From: Isoetes taiwanensis
Lineage: Eukaryota > Streptophyta > Lycopodiopsida > Isoetales > Isoetaceae
Direction of reading: 5' to 3'
DNA: 64,000 nucleotides
Assembly: GCA_021234155.1 (NCBI GenBank)
Contig: JAJEKV010000003.1
Span: 20,010,386 to 20,074,385 of the forward strand
Numbering within the stretch: position 1 is the first letter of the stretch; the number at the start of each line of letters is the position of its first letter. This document shows, piece by piece, positions 49,571 through 61,389 of this stretch. The translations under genes were made by a program, and so were the position numbers. The notes under the pieces are model-generated. The model saw only the letters and a program-made list of their open reading frames with translations. It did no database searches and was not told the origin of the DNA.

Positions 49571-50183
49571 TTTAAATCACTCCAAACAAAATTCAGCCAA
49601 GCAAGAGCATTAATCTGCTTGCACTTTGATTTATGAGCAAGACCATGATTCATTGTATAGCGATACGAAAATACAACACAAGTTTATGACAAATCAGATT
49701 TATTATTACTGTAACTTGCAACAATAGCAAAACAATTGAAGTTGTGGGAGATGCAAAGATCTGTTATTATTTTCTTACTTTAAACTGGGAAAGCCAAGTT
49801 ATTGTAAAATGTACAAAATGTCTTATAATGTTCATTTTTTCATTCATTGAGATTGCAAGCAATTTTGATTTTTCTCGATGTAAAGCACAACAATGATAAA
49901 TAAGAGATATGGAATTATAAGATAGTATTTTTATGTCATGCCACATTGACAGTGTCTATCATTGTATATAGAAAACAATTATGACATGTGTTCTCATCAT
50001 CAATTGTTCAATTTCTCAGAATAAATCCCTCTATCTACATAACTAATCAAATGTTAGTATTGATATGCTTGGCGGGGTCGATAAAAAGTTTAGAATTAAA
50101 CATAAACCACAACTTGCCATCTTTATTAGCTTTTGAGCTTATGCCCAAGGAAAAAGCCCAGCAACGCTGGGCACTTTTTCTAG

Positions 50184-50856
50184 TTAAGTATATATTCATA
50201 ATCACAAAAAATATCACTTTAGTAAATAACAAGTGATGTTGATTCCTTTAATATCAAGGGGTGCTTCTTTACGAGCAAAGTCCCCTTCATCTTCTTGTTC
50301 ACTTTCTGTAAGTATGTCCGTAAGAGGAAAAACATCATTTTGTACCACTTAGCTCATCTACTTGACACAGACTTTCGAGAGAAACTAGATCAACAAGGTC
50401 AGTAGAATTATCATTATTCCTGGTCAAGAGTGATTATATCTCAGAACGGTTAGCACCCGAACAAGAAGTACCCAATTCTAGCCAAACAGACTCTAAAAAG
50501 AAGTTATCTATGTACGTGCAAGATTTAACCTTAGTTTTTGTCTATGCACGAAGAAATGAACACAATTTAGATCCTTATGAAGACCAAATAAGACAAAAAA
50601 AAAAACTTTTAAAGTTTATTTGCCTACATATAATTAAATAAGCATAACAATAATAAAAAATAAATGTGTGAGAAAGAATTTGGCAGGTTCGGATCTAAGC
50701 AGGTTCGTATCTGGCAGGTGGGAAAAAAGGGGTGGGTAGGAAAATTAATGGTGGGTAGGTGCTTATGCCCGGCATAGGCATGCTATGAGCGCATAGCATC
50801 GGCCCTTTTTTTTTTTTTCTTATTGCAGCATTAGGGTAACGAATTGTCAGCGTTTA
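50184..50856. other. No gene recognised
   Basis: AT-rich DNA between two mobile elements. It contains the inverted word TATGCCCGGCATA and a T tract at about 50805-50820. Confidence 0.3.
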
Positions 50857-51329
50857 AGTCGTATTTAATTAAAGTGGGACTCATTCCATTCCCAATTTTT
50901 TTCGGAACCCTGTTATTTTACACAAAAAGGAGCACCCCGACCCGAAAACTGTCCTTTGTCATTCAAAATAAGAGTTTTTCGCGTGAGGGTGAATTCCTTT
51001 ACCAACACATTTTGGCTCTATTTTCTTAGGTGGGTAGACAAGAGATCACAAATTCCAACAAAAATTAAGCAAATTATTTACTTAATCACCAAGAAATACT
51101 AGTTTTGAGATACCTTATATTTATAAATGGGCTCATTACAATATATATTACAATGGGTGAAGAGACCATAGTGGTCGTATTATCACAATGATTACACCCT
51201 CTTCACACATGAACCACCTAGTGCAAAGCTGCAAACCGCAAAAAAGACAAAATCAAGTTAGTCAAGTGATGCTACTGGGCAAAAAAAAATAAAATAAAAC
51301 ACAGTTCTTAGGGCCATTTTTGGAAAATA

Positions 51330-51790
51330 CAGGCCTGAGAGCCTTTCTCGACTTCAAGGAAGTCGAAAAAGGCAACTCAAAGTTTAAAAACGCAAGTTTT
51401 AGGGGTTGAGGCCTTTCGACTCAGCGAGTCGAGAAAGGCAACTCAAAGTTTAAAAACGCAGTTTTAGGGCCGAGTATTCTTTCGACTCGCTGAAGTCGAG
51501 AAAGGCAACCAAAGTTTAAAAAACGGTGTTTGGGGTGATAGGCCTTTTCGACTCGCGAAGTCGAGAAAGGCGTACCAAAGCAAAAACGCAGATTTTAGGG
51601 GTTGAGAAGGCTTTTTCGACTCGCGAAGTCGAGAAAGGTAGCTCAAAGCTTAAAACACGCATTTTAGGGTGAGGCTCTTTTTTCGACTCATGAAGTCGAG
51701 AAAGGTACCAAAGTTTAAAAAACTTAGGTTTTAGGGGCCTTTTTCACTTCGAGTCGAGAAAGGCAGCTCAAAGTAAAAAAAGGCAATTTC
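51330..51790. repeat. Seven-unit hairpin tandem array (about 65 bp per unit)
   Basis: Each unit contains the inverted repeat CTTTTTCGACT-loop-AGTCGAGAAAGG, then an AAAGTTTAAAAACGCA-like spacer and TTTTAGGG. The loop (CAGCG, CGCTGA, CGCGA and so on) and spacer vary between units. The array lies near the left end of the element. Confidence 0.88.
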
Positions 51791-51894
51791 AAGGGCCAGA
51801 GATTATTTTTGCGGAGCATCATTTTATCTATCTATCCATCTAATTTTCCACCATAGTTTATTATTCTATCACACCATAGTTTATTGTTTTTCTC

Positions 51895-52165
51895 ACAGCA
51901 CATTAGTATTTAGCACACATTAGTATTTAACAATTGTTTTTATACTAACACACATTAGTATTAGCACACATTAGCATTTTTATACTAGCACACCTTAATT
52001 AGCACACATTAGTACTTTACACTACCACAATTAGCACACAATTAGTACTTTCCACAATTAGTATTAGCACACATTAGCATTTTTATACATTAGTACACAT
52101 AGTATTAGCACACATTAGCATTTTATACTAGCACACATTAGTATTAGCACACACTATACTATACT
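51895..52165. repeat. CACATTAGTATTAG tandem repeat
   Basis: More than ten imperfect copies of a 15-25-bp AT-rich unit with the common words GCACACATTAG and TTTTATACTA. No coding content. Confidence 0.85.
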
Positions 52166-52472
52166 ATGTATTTTTTAATAAACACAATATTTTATGTATT
52201 TTCTATGAAAAATTACCCTCCCCATAAATTTCCTATGTATTTTCTATGATAAATAGACCCTCCCCATGTATTCATCTAATGGACATCATATGCACCTATA
52301 ATGCACATTATAACAACTGAAAAATAATTTACCCTACTTACCCTTACAACTAATAATAATGCATTATACAAATATTATGACAACTTCAAAACTCACTCTA
52401 CGTGACTTATTTTCTAAGACTTATTTAATTGTTTCTTATACCCCGCCCTTTTTTCCCCCCAATATTTGAATT

Positions 52473-52769
52473 TTGAAATTTGGTACACACCTTTGTGCCG
52501 CAGATCGTGTTGTACCACTTGGAAAGGAGAAACCACTCTGGTTTCCGGCAGATCTGCAACCACGAATCCGTCGAAAAGGAATGACAGAGCTTCTTAATGG
52601 CTATGGCGGAGCAAATTTAGACGGTATGGCCCTCATTCCTTCTGCTAGCCATGTGCATCGCCTCATTTCAAACTTATTCTTGTTTGAAAACCAATCTAGA
52701 AAAGCTTTGCATGCTATGAATCATATGCAGACAATATGCAGACAGCCGATTGATTCCAAAGCGACATAG
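52473..52769 (+). CDS. Hypothetical 98-residue open frame
   Basis: The frame contains PLGKEKPLWFPADLQPRIRR and ELLNGYGGANLDGMALIPSA. It is the longest frame with mixed composition in this element. I do not recognise a family. The ATG is preceded by AT-rich DNA with no clear promoter. It may be an exon fragment taken up by the element. Confidence 0.25.
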   Translation: MKFGTHLCAADRVVPLGKEKPLWFPADLQPRIRRKGMTELLNGYGGANLDGMALIPSASHVHRLISNLFLFENQSRKALHAMNHMQTICRQPIDSKAT

Positions 52770-52820
52770 ATCCAGCGACACAGCAAATCCGTCGCTAATA
52801 CACTGCAAATCATGGGCGCC

Positions 52821-52942
52821 ATAGCCGTTTCTTGAAGATAAGCGCTTTTGGAGATAAGCGCTCTGATATGGGCGCTTCAACATAGCCGTTTCTTGAAGAT
52901 AAGCGCTTTTGGAGATAAGCGCTCTGATATCGGCGCTTCAAG
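52821..52942. repeat. 61-bp tandem duplication
   Basis: Two copies (52821-52881 and 52882-52942) beginning ATAGCCGTTTCTTGAAGATA. AGATAAGCGCT recurs within each unit. Confidence 0.88.
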
Positions 52943-53894
52943 CGGCTCAAGCTCTGGGCATCAAGCTCATTCTGGGCATCAAGCTCTGCAGCATAGATCC
53001 AGGCAGGAAGAGGCATGACAAATCCGGAAGAAGAAGAAGCATGAACAGATCTATACATTGGATTAGAAGGACCAGAAGGAAAAGCCCAGATGGAATCGGT
53101 GGGGGCTGGGATCTGAGAAGAAGGATCTGAGAAGAAGGGCTGGGAAGCACTGAGATGGGTTCGGCTCCCTCCTAAGCAGCGCCGCAGGCTAAGATCCGTC
53201 AAAAATCTGCTGTTCAAAAACAAAATGTGTTGTTCAAAAGGAAAGGCGGTAGAAACGCGGCCGTCTGAGCGCCACAAAGCCGGAGAGATGATGGATTTTG
53301 TCTGGGTAACAGTATTGGTGGCCCAAGCACGCCGTTTGTGTACCCAACAAAGCCTGCCACCGGATTAGCTTGTAGAATGAATTCAAACTGCTTACGGTCC
53401 AGACGTTTAGATCTATGGACCAATTTGTCTTCTAATATAAAGCATCTCCGATTTAGAGCTTTGAGTATTTCACACAAAACGGATGCTTCCACAGATCCTT
53501 TTTACCTAAGCGTCTTTCTGCTCTATTTTTCTTCCTGTTTGAGTTTTCAACGCATGAGTTTTCTGCCTTTTTTTCTGAGGGCAAAGGATCTGCAGCACCA
53601 GAGCACAGATTGCTGATCGAATCAAGGGCACGGCGGATGATTCATGCATGGTTAAAGCAGTATGAGATTTGTGAAGGTTTTGTGCACAGAATCTCTACCA
53701 CGTCGGGGATCACGAGCACCTGGCATCTCTGTGCTGTCAGAAATGAAAACCACACTCCACAAGTTCGTTCCTTTATTTGGTTCGTTCCTAGTTTGGGGAG
53801 CACATAAGTTTGGTTTAAGTAATTAGCTAATTAATTATATTATTTAAGCTATCTAATTAATTTTTTTATTTTTTCGAATGGTTGTTTAGTTATG

Positions 53895-54105
53895 GAACCC
53901 CCTCCCTCCTCCCTTTTGCCCCATTGCTCTCCCCCTTTGTCCCTCCTCCTCTTCCCCATGCCCTGCCCATCCCCCTCTGCCCTTCCCCTTCCTCCCCTCC
54001 CCCTTTGCCCTTTTGCCCTTCTCGTGCTCCTTTGCCTTTTCCCTCCCTCTCTCCTGTCTCCCCTTCCTTCCTACTCTTCTTTCTCCACCACCCCCCTTCA
54101 TTTTC
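53895..54105. repeat. Polypyrimidine tract
   Basis: About 210 bases almost only C and T, with interruptions by TTTTGCCC. Frames across it code low-complexity Pro/Ser/Leu or Gly/Glu/Arg and should not be called genes. Confidence 0.85.
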
Positions 54106-54261
54106 TCGGATTGTCGTGTGTAAATGTTATTCTTATTTTATCAAGGAAAAATCTAATAATGATTCAATCGCAACTTACTTTTTTTTTTTTTTGCATGAGT
54201 CCCATTTTCAGTCCGAGTCCCAAAATTCGAGATTTGTCCCACTTTAATTAAATACGACTTG

Positions 54262-55529
54262 TTTCTTCCTATTTCGCATCTTCTATTTCATCTTCACATC
54301 GAGGCAAATAATCGAGGCATAGAATCGAGACAAGAATCGAATCGAAATATAGGTCTGTGAACTTATTTTGAATATAAGGTCTTCTGTTTCGTCTTAAACA
54401 TCAAATCGGCAGCTTTCCTGATTCTTCGCAGCTTTCAAATCATCAGTCTTCTTGAATCGACATAAAGAAGTCTTCTTGAATCGATTATGCCGACATAAGG
54501 TTAGGAAGTCGACACCAATGAGGTTCGTCTTCTATTTCTCATATTCTTGATTTCGCAGGTTTGTCTGATTTTGCACCAAAGAACCAGATGGTTTGAATGG
54601 AGTAAATCGGCACCAAAGAACTAGGCTATGCATCAACGACTGTTTGTTTCTGCAGTTCTGAGCCATGGTCGAATATTTTTGTCTGAGATTCAACCAAAGA
54701 TGTGTTGGCTTCAGTTGTAGCCATTTTAAACAATGCTAGATTTTCCAGCCTATTTTGGCAAATCAAAGTGCATCTTCATGTGCTGAAGACCCAGTTACAT
54801 GGTAAGATTTTGGCAGAATTATTGCAGATTTTGGCAAAATATTACCCAAGACGCAGTTAATACATGTCAAATTAGTGAGTGAATTTGTCCATTACATGGA
54901 TCAAAAATAGCCTTTGAGCACATGCAGATAAAACATTTTGTCCTTGAATCATAGGTTAATTTGTTAACAAATGAGGTGGAGACTATTACATTTGAAACAC
55001 ATTCATCAGAAATGGCTTAAGAGGTTTAGGAAACTGGATACATCTCCAATAGAGCAGACATGGAGTTATAATGGGTATGCTCAAGTGGACATGCAACATG
55101 AAGCATAGTTTATATTGTGTAACCTGTTCTAGTAATTGTCTCAAGAACTGAACTGTACTTATAACATGATGATACCTGGAACATGACACTTGCAGATTAT
55201 CGAATTATCGTCCAAGACTTAGTTAACTTATTGTCCAAATTTTGAATTATTGTCCAAAACTTAGTTAACTTACTGTCTAAATTTGGAAGAGCCCTGGGCT
55301 TCACTCCAAGTCGCTGCGGCTTCACTTAAAACACTTCGTCAAAAATTTGGTTCTTCCCTATGCCTGTCATAGGCTTGGGTTTTTTCAATTTGTCTTTATG
55401 TCTATGATATCATAGGCAAAAAAGGCTTCTTAAAAATGTCTTTGCTTATGCCTGTCATAGGCATGAACCATTTTTTTAGTTCCTTTTTTATTCTTGTCAG
55501 GTATGAGATTTGTGAAGGTTTTGTGCACA
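54262..55529. other. No gene recognised
   Basis: AT-rich DNA. TATGCCTGTCATAGGC occurs twice near 55360-55460. The 29 bases before the duplicated block (55501-55529, GTATGAGATTTGTGAAGG..) are identical to 53660-53688. Confidence 0.4.
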
Positions 55530-57926
55530 TTTTCTCAAACAATTTTGAAAAAAAGCAAATTTTCCAAGTCATTGCACAAAGTTCTGATGTGTATGTGCAC
55601 AAGTGCCAAATATGATGCCAAATCATCCACATCATCTTCAAAATTTCAAATATCATCCACATCAACACCCAAGTACATCCACATCACCATACACATGTCA
55701 TCCACCTCATCACCACTTTTTGCCACCTTACTTGCCACATCATCACCTCACTGTGCCATGCCCATTTGCCACATCACTCCATAAACTTGCCATCTCATCA
55801 AAATTAGCCTCATTTTTAACCAAAAATCAAGATGCTCTTTTTTGCAAAAAGATTCTTCCATCCTGTAGAGCATCAAAAAATATTCCTTGTGGAAAAAAGA
55901 ATTTTTGAAAAAGACCTTGTTATTACCTCCATATTTCATTTCTTGAAAACCGTGCCAAATTTTGACAAAAAAATTTCCTACCCCCTTTCCCCAACCCCTA
56001 CCGGGGCCTAGTCACTCTGTCCCCCAATCATCCTCGCCACATGGTAAAACCGGGTGTGGAGTGGCAGCGGCCATTACCCATGTGGAGGCAATGCGTAATA
56101 TTAATAATCCACGTGGATTATTCTTTATATAACCGAGCTTCTTTTTTTGAATCAAGCTTGTGGGATATTTCTTGGTTTTTTAAAGAACCCTAACACCGAG
56201 AAGGCCAAGAAATGGTTTTTTTGTTGGATTGTGAGCCCTAATCATAACTTGAAGGGGCCGAAACTCTCTGATTCATGCCAAGAAAACAAGAACACTAAAA
56301 ACTAACGAAATCCATGGATCTTTGCAAGAATAGAGCAAAAACATGGTATTTTAGAAAGGGGTTTTTGTGATGAGTTTTTCGGCTGACTTTGAGCAAGAAA
56401 ATTGACCTACACACCTTTGGTATTTGCCGGATTGACTTCATCTGCTTGAATCCACCTTCATTGCCTTAAGAAACATGAGTTTATGAGGCAAATCTATTGA
56501 AATATTTTGATCCTGTACCCAAGACATCAGAGCTTGGGATTGACTGAAATATTGTTGTATTATATCTAAATGAATGAAAATCCATCCTCTTGGCAAAAGT
56601 TGCACATCTATTGCAAGCTAAGGACATCTAAGGAGTGAAAATTTGGCAAAAGAGCAAAATATGGAGGAAGAAAATTCTACTACCCTTGCAAAAAGTTGAA
56701 GTAAGTGAATTACCTTTTCAAGTTACTGTTGCATTACATAAAACAAAAGAAAGAGTAAGTTTGAGTATTTTATCTTTGCATTTGAAGTCATTAGTTTAAA
56801 GAAGATCAACTTAAAGTGGCATACATCTTGGGCATACATTAGGCACTCAAGAGTCAAACACGTGTCTAACATATCGTGCGTATATCTATCCACTAAAAAC
56901 ATAAAAAAGTTCTCGAGAGTAGGAATTCCAAAATCCAATAGATCAGAATCTATGACAATTGGCCATTGAAGAAATATTTTATGGAAGCAAACTAAAAATC
57001 TTTTGGCCAAATCTCTTTGATGGACCTCTTGTGCAGTCTTGTCAGAGTTGTTAGAAGGATTCAGAAGTGAAAATAGGCTAAGCCATTTGTTCTGTCATAC
57101 TTTATTGTAGGCCTGGCCCCCCTTAATTGAAGGTCAAATCAATCGACATCGAATGAAGCTCTTGAAATTGCCACCAACATCTATCTCCATTATAATCTTT
57201 AACCTCCCCACCCAATTGCAGGTGGCTTCCTGCCGATTATGATCGGCAACACTTGATTGAAACTCCATCGTGAATATAAAAATCAAATTATATCAAAATT
57301 CAACTGCAGAAAGTGATCAAATGAAGAAGCCAATTGACTAGATTTACATAAATGGCAATGACAATTCCCATTGCGCATCCTATTTTTGTTACATCATATT
57401 CTTGATCAATGCTTTGATCTAAGAGATAGGTCGTACATGATATGTAGTGAGACTGCAAGAAAGCTCATATCAGGTCAACTTTAAGTCTCTAAAGCTTGTT
57501 CTATTACAGATTTGTGTTGCCGTTGGCAGATTTTTCTTGTTCTTTGGACAAATTGGAAGTGCAAAATCTTACTAAACTGGAAAGACATGAGAAATGAGAA
57601 CTGTTTTCCAGGCTAAGAATGAATATTAGCTATGTTTTCACTAGTAGCCTATATTATACATATCTAGGAGTATCTATTGTGTTTTGCTGCTAAATTGTGA
57701 AGCTAGAATATAGAGGTTATGATATATGCAGTTAACTCTTAGGTCTTACATCATAGGCATCTTATATTATAATGTTTTGTAATGGACCACGCCCTAATTT
57801 GAAGGGCTAAGATTGTCTTTGCCTAATCTAAAGGCCCGGATTTGCTCTAGGGTTCGCGAGGGAAGCTGTGGTTGAGATTTGATACTCTAGAGTTCACGAG
57901 GGCAACCTTCGATGAAAACCAGAGGC

Positions 57927-58765
57927 ATGGCTTATGCGGATTATTTGTATCAGAAGCTTGAATCTAAGCTGCAGAAAGGGGATTGCAAGGCAGAGTATGT
58001 GGGTCTTTGTTAGAAATAGCAGAGGATCACACGCATGAATCTGCGCAGCAATTTTTACAAGAAATCAAGGATTTGAGAGTTAAAATTCAAGCCAAGCTCC
58101 CGCTCTGCAAGGCTATGGAGGCCAGAGAAGTAAGGGATTTGATTCTAGAAAAGGCGAAATGCTTAGGAGCAAATAATACTGCCAGATCAGAGCTTTTCCT
58201 CTCTGCCATAGACAAATTCAAAGAATCGGAAGCCCTCTGCAGAAAAAACAGAGATTATCACGCCCAAGCTCTATCTCGCTTTCGCCAAAGATCGCCCATG
58301 TCTACAACGGATTGTCCATGGACAAGCAAGCGAGAAACCCACTACCGAGTTGCATCGCCATAGGCGTGAATAATGGGCGATAAATCTCCGAGCCCAAATG
58401 GGTGAAGGATGCAAAAATCAATCTGCGGCCGAATTGTGCGTAAAAGAGGAAATCGAAGGGCGAAGGAAAAGCGATCAAAAAGAAAACATGGTTGAGGGTT
58501 TTGTATTGCCTGCCGAAGCTAAGGAGGTCCAAAGAGCCCATGCGACTATGGGCCTAAAAGCTTTTCTCGGTATTTGTATTCAAATCATCCCCCAAGAAAA
58601 ACCGGTGGAGAATTGGGCATCGCCCCCAAAGGTTGCTTTCGAAAAATGCCTACCTGGGAAGGCCATATCTCGGTACCATCAGGATCATTACTCGACACAT
58701 GAGGCTGGAAAATCGTTGTCGAGGAGATCACAAAATATTTGGTCATGAATTATAACCGGCCCCGG
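57927..58765 (+). pseudogene. TPR/J-domain (DnaJ-like) protein, copy 2, broken
   Basis: Same reading as copy 1 from MAYADYLYQKLESK. The frameshift near 57998 is shared, so it predates the duplication. The copy 1 stop is a Leu codon here, giving a longer open part (57983-58363) through KCLGANNTARSELFLSAIDK and FKESEALCRKNRDYH. After about 58280 frequent small changes at CHG sites break the frame repeatedly, so the J-domain part is scattered over several frames. Confidence 0.6.
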
Positions 58766-59239
58766 TGAAGAACGGGGTTTTGTTTTTCTCGAGATATTAA
58801 CCATGGGCACTTTGACATGCTAATGCTTTGTTTCTTGAATGCGATCTTTAGCAAAGCCGGCCCACAAACTCTGTCTTTCGATTGTCGATTTCAGCCGGTG
58901 TCTTTGTTTTGTCGATTTGAATGGTCAATATCCAGCCATGGGGTTAAGCCCTCTTAACGGCGAGCTTCGGTCGGCGCAATCCGGCCATTGATTGCTGCCC
59001 CGTGATAGGGCATAACGGGCAAGTGGAAGCGGGGAAGAAGAGCGGCGAGTGTTGCAACTTTGCCACTGGATTCGGCCGGGAGGATTTTTGCCACGGATTG
59101 ACCCGGATGCTGATAATCCGAGCTAGGACTTGATAACCGAGCTCTGACGGACTCGATAACCGATCTTTGGCCCCCCATTTGTGATAACCGAGCTATGGAA
59201 GCTCGGATCCTAGGTATGGATGAGGCGGCTTGCTGCGGG

Positions 59240-59345
59240 TTAAAGGGATAAACACCCTGCTGCGCCCATTACCTCAGATAAATGGGCTCGCCCTCGGGCT
59301 CGCCCATTTATCCGAGGTAATGGGCTCTGGAGTGTTTATCCCTTC
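59240..59345. repeat. Foldback unit, complete copy
   Basis: GGGATAAACACC..CCCATTACCTCAGATAAATG is followed by GGGCTCGCCC, a 2-base turn, and the mirror GGGCTCGCCCATTTATC..GAGGTAATGGG..GTGTTTATCCC. It is the full form of the unit that has lost one arm in copy 1 (19880-19945). Confidence 0.75.
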
Positions 59346-61259
59346 TTAACCGGCGGGCTTTGGGATCAACCGTTGCCCACCGTTGATTGCAGCCCCACGT
59401 GATAGGCCATAACGGGCACCCAACCCACCAGCGGGGATGAAGAGGCTGACTTAGAGCGCGGAAAGGCAAAGCATCAATCTTTGTTTGCGGCTTTCGGCGT
59501 TGGATTGACCTCAGGCGATAACTTAGCTCACGGAAGGTGCGAACCTATGATAATCTAGGCTGTGGGAGTGATAATCATGCTATGGGAGATGATAATCGAG
59601 TACGTGGGTGCGAGGAATGGGTGAGGAATCTTGCCTTAGGTTAAAGGGGATAAACACCCGCTTGCCCCTTACCCTTGTTGGGCAAATTCGGGGGTAGAAG
59701 GTTTGTTCGGTTGAAACTAAAATTTCCGGTTGAGTTAGCGCATTGCGGGGAAAAATTCGGTAGATTTTTATACATATTTGTATAAGAGTAATACAAATTT
59801 CGATTGGGGGCGAAAATATTTGGCTATTTGATGAGAGAGTAGGAAAATTTCCGATTGGGTTTAAAACTTTGCCCAAACCGCCCCTTACAATGAGATAAGC
59901 GGGCTCGCCCCTCAGACTCGCCCGTTTGCTCTATGCCACAAGGGGCTCAGCGAGGGTGTTTATACCTCTGTTTAGTTTCACAACATATAATGGAATCGAT
60001 TTAAGATTATATCATTTCGGCAAAGAAAGGAGCAGAAGGAAACAAAGGAATCAGAGGATTTGGCAGCCGAATACGAGGATTTGGCGCCAAATCTGGATCA
60101 AAGATATTAATTATCTGAGATCAAATTTATTCACTGGTCGGGAGGTTTTCTAGAGTATTGAAGCGGGCAGCTAACCTAGGATTGATACTCTATTCTTATA
60201 AAACTGTTCCTACATGGTAGGAAGAAAAAAGCAAGGCTCATAACGCTTAGATGCTACTACAAAGAAGCATGGGAAATCTAAATATGGAAGGATGCTAAAC
60301 AATAATGCAAACATCAAGCGCAACTCACGAACATTTGGAGCGAAAATGCTCAGGTTTCAGTTGTTTTGTCTCTATGAATTGTTTTATGAATGCTTATAAT
60401 TTATGATTATCTAGCTTACAACAAAGGGTTTGCTTTATTGGAAATTAAAGTTGGATTCATGTGTTGTATTGTAGGAAATAAAGATATGCGCAAATGGAAT
60501 AAAGATATGCGCAAATGGATTTCCGAGATTTCTGGTATATAAAAGTCTGCTTGCATACGCAAATGTGAGTGATCCTTGACATTATGATCATGTTCTTTAT
60601 GTATTGACAGAGGCATTATCTGACAGGCTTACCTATTAGAAGCAATAGAATTGAAAGTAGCATGCAACTCAAGAACTGAAAAACAATGCATCACACATTG
60701 CCATAATATAGAATATGAGGTTTGACATTCTCCTTCTGATCTGTTTGGCAGACTGCTTGCTTTAGATTTGTAATGCATGCTTTTTTTTCCCATCGGTGTG
60801 ATTCATTTTTTGTTTCTAATGCATATGTTTTATGTGTATTGCCATTGCAGACAAAAGAAGGGGAGCACATCTCGCCATTTGCTATGTTAGAAGAGCCGAT
60901 ATCTACAAAAAGCTTCCAGGATTTCGTGAACATAGGAGATCCAGGCAATGGGACATTTCATAATTTAGGTCTTTGATATGTTTGAGCAGATGCAACAATC
61001 CATCCAAATATTGATGTCTCTCTTCCATTTCTTACAACACTTAAAGCAAATGATGCAGTTCTATTCTAGCTTATTTTCATTCATGTGTAGAAACTGCTAG
61101 ATGGTTGATGAAATACCATGTGTTTTACTAAATGTGCTCAAACATCTTCTTTTTTATTTTTGGATTGTGTTGGGAATTGTACCCGGAACGCCGCATGTAA
61201 CGCCGCATGCGGCGTTCCCTTCATCTTGTGGCGGAATCAAAGTGATTTTAGGAAGGAGT

Positions 61260-61389
61260 AATTTGAATGACCTTCAAATTTCTGAAGGAAATTTTCAGGT
61301 GACCTGGCGGGTCACGAGCGGCGGAGCCGCGAGTGGCGCCGCCAGGTCACCTGAAAATTTCCTTCAGAAATTTGATGGTCATTCAAATT
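61260..61389. repeat. Foldback with 50-bp arms and GC-rich loop
   Basis: The left arm 61260-61309 starts AATTTGAATGACCTTCAAAT; the right arm 61340-61389 is its reverse complement with one mismatch. The 30-base loop is GC-rich and includes GCGGCGGAGCCGCGAG. Just upstream, GGAACGCCGCATGTAACGCC and GCATGCGGCGTTCC form another inverted repeat (61185-61217). No gene is present. Confidence 0.9.

Larger units (their letters stand above)
46075..50183 (+). mobile_element. Helitron of 4.1 kb carrying captured gene fragments
   Basis: The 5' end is TCTATATCTATC after an A (46074), running through a TCTA-rich tract into TAATAAAGGCG. The 3' end has the hairpin GCCCAGC-AAC-GCTGGGC (50156-50172), then ACTTTTTCTAG (end 50183), followed by T. 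The hairpin and CTAG end match the small Helitron at 22790-23081. Between the ends are a rhodanese exon (+), an LRR-kinase segment (-) and other exon-like pieces, but no Rep/helicase, as expected of a non-autonomous gene-capturing Helitron. The exact 5' base is less sure because of the microsatellite. Confidence 0.7.
50857..54261. mobile_element. Terminal-inverted-repeat element of 3.4 kb filled with tandem repeats
   Basis: The left end is AAGTCGTATTTAATTAAAGT followed by GGGAC; the right end is the exact reverse complement of these 25 bases (ends 54260). GTTT flanks both sides (50852-50855, 54261-54264), a possible 4-bp target duplication. TGGGACTC is repeated beneath both ends. The ends do not resemble the AACAA family. 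No transposase is recognised; the interior is mostly tandem arrays, short unknown frames and a pyrimidine tract. Confidence 0.6.
55530..61142. repeat. Segmental duplication, copy 2
   Basis: Direct repeat of 16134-22050. Similarity is high from 55530 to about 58270 and from about 60180 to 61142. Between these the copies differ at many CAG, CTG and CCG sites plus indels. The left border follows a 29-base word that also occurs at 53660. About 300 bp present in copy 1 near 20572-20865 are absent here. The only recognised coding content is the TPR/J pseudogene. Confidence 0.92.

Noticed and set aside
51330-51790. CRISPR-like array
   Set aside because: Units are palindromic with related spacers, there are no cas genes, and the setting is a plant nuclear genome.
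53882-54251. 119-121-residue open frames (proline/serine-rich)
   Set aside because: They run across a polypyrimidine tract, and low-complexity frames on both strands are an effect of composition.
58270-60180. RIP-like or deamination mutation of a methylated repeat
   Set aside because: Changes are mostly A/T-to-G at the middle of CAG/CTG and indels, not C-to-T or G-to-A.
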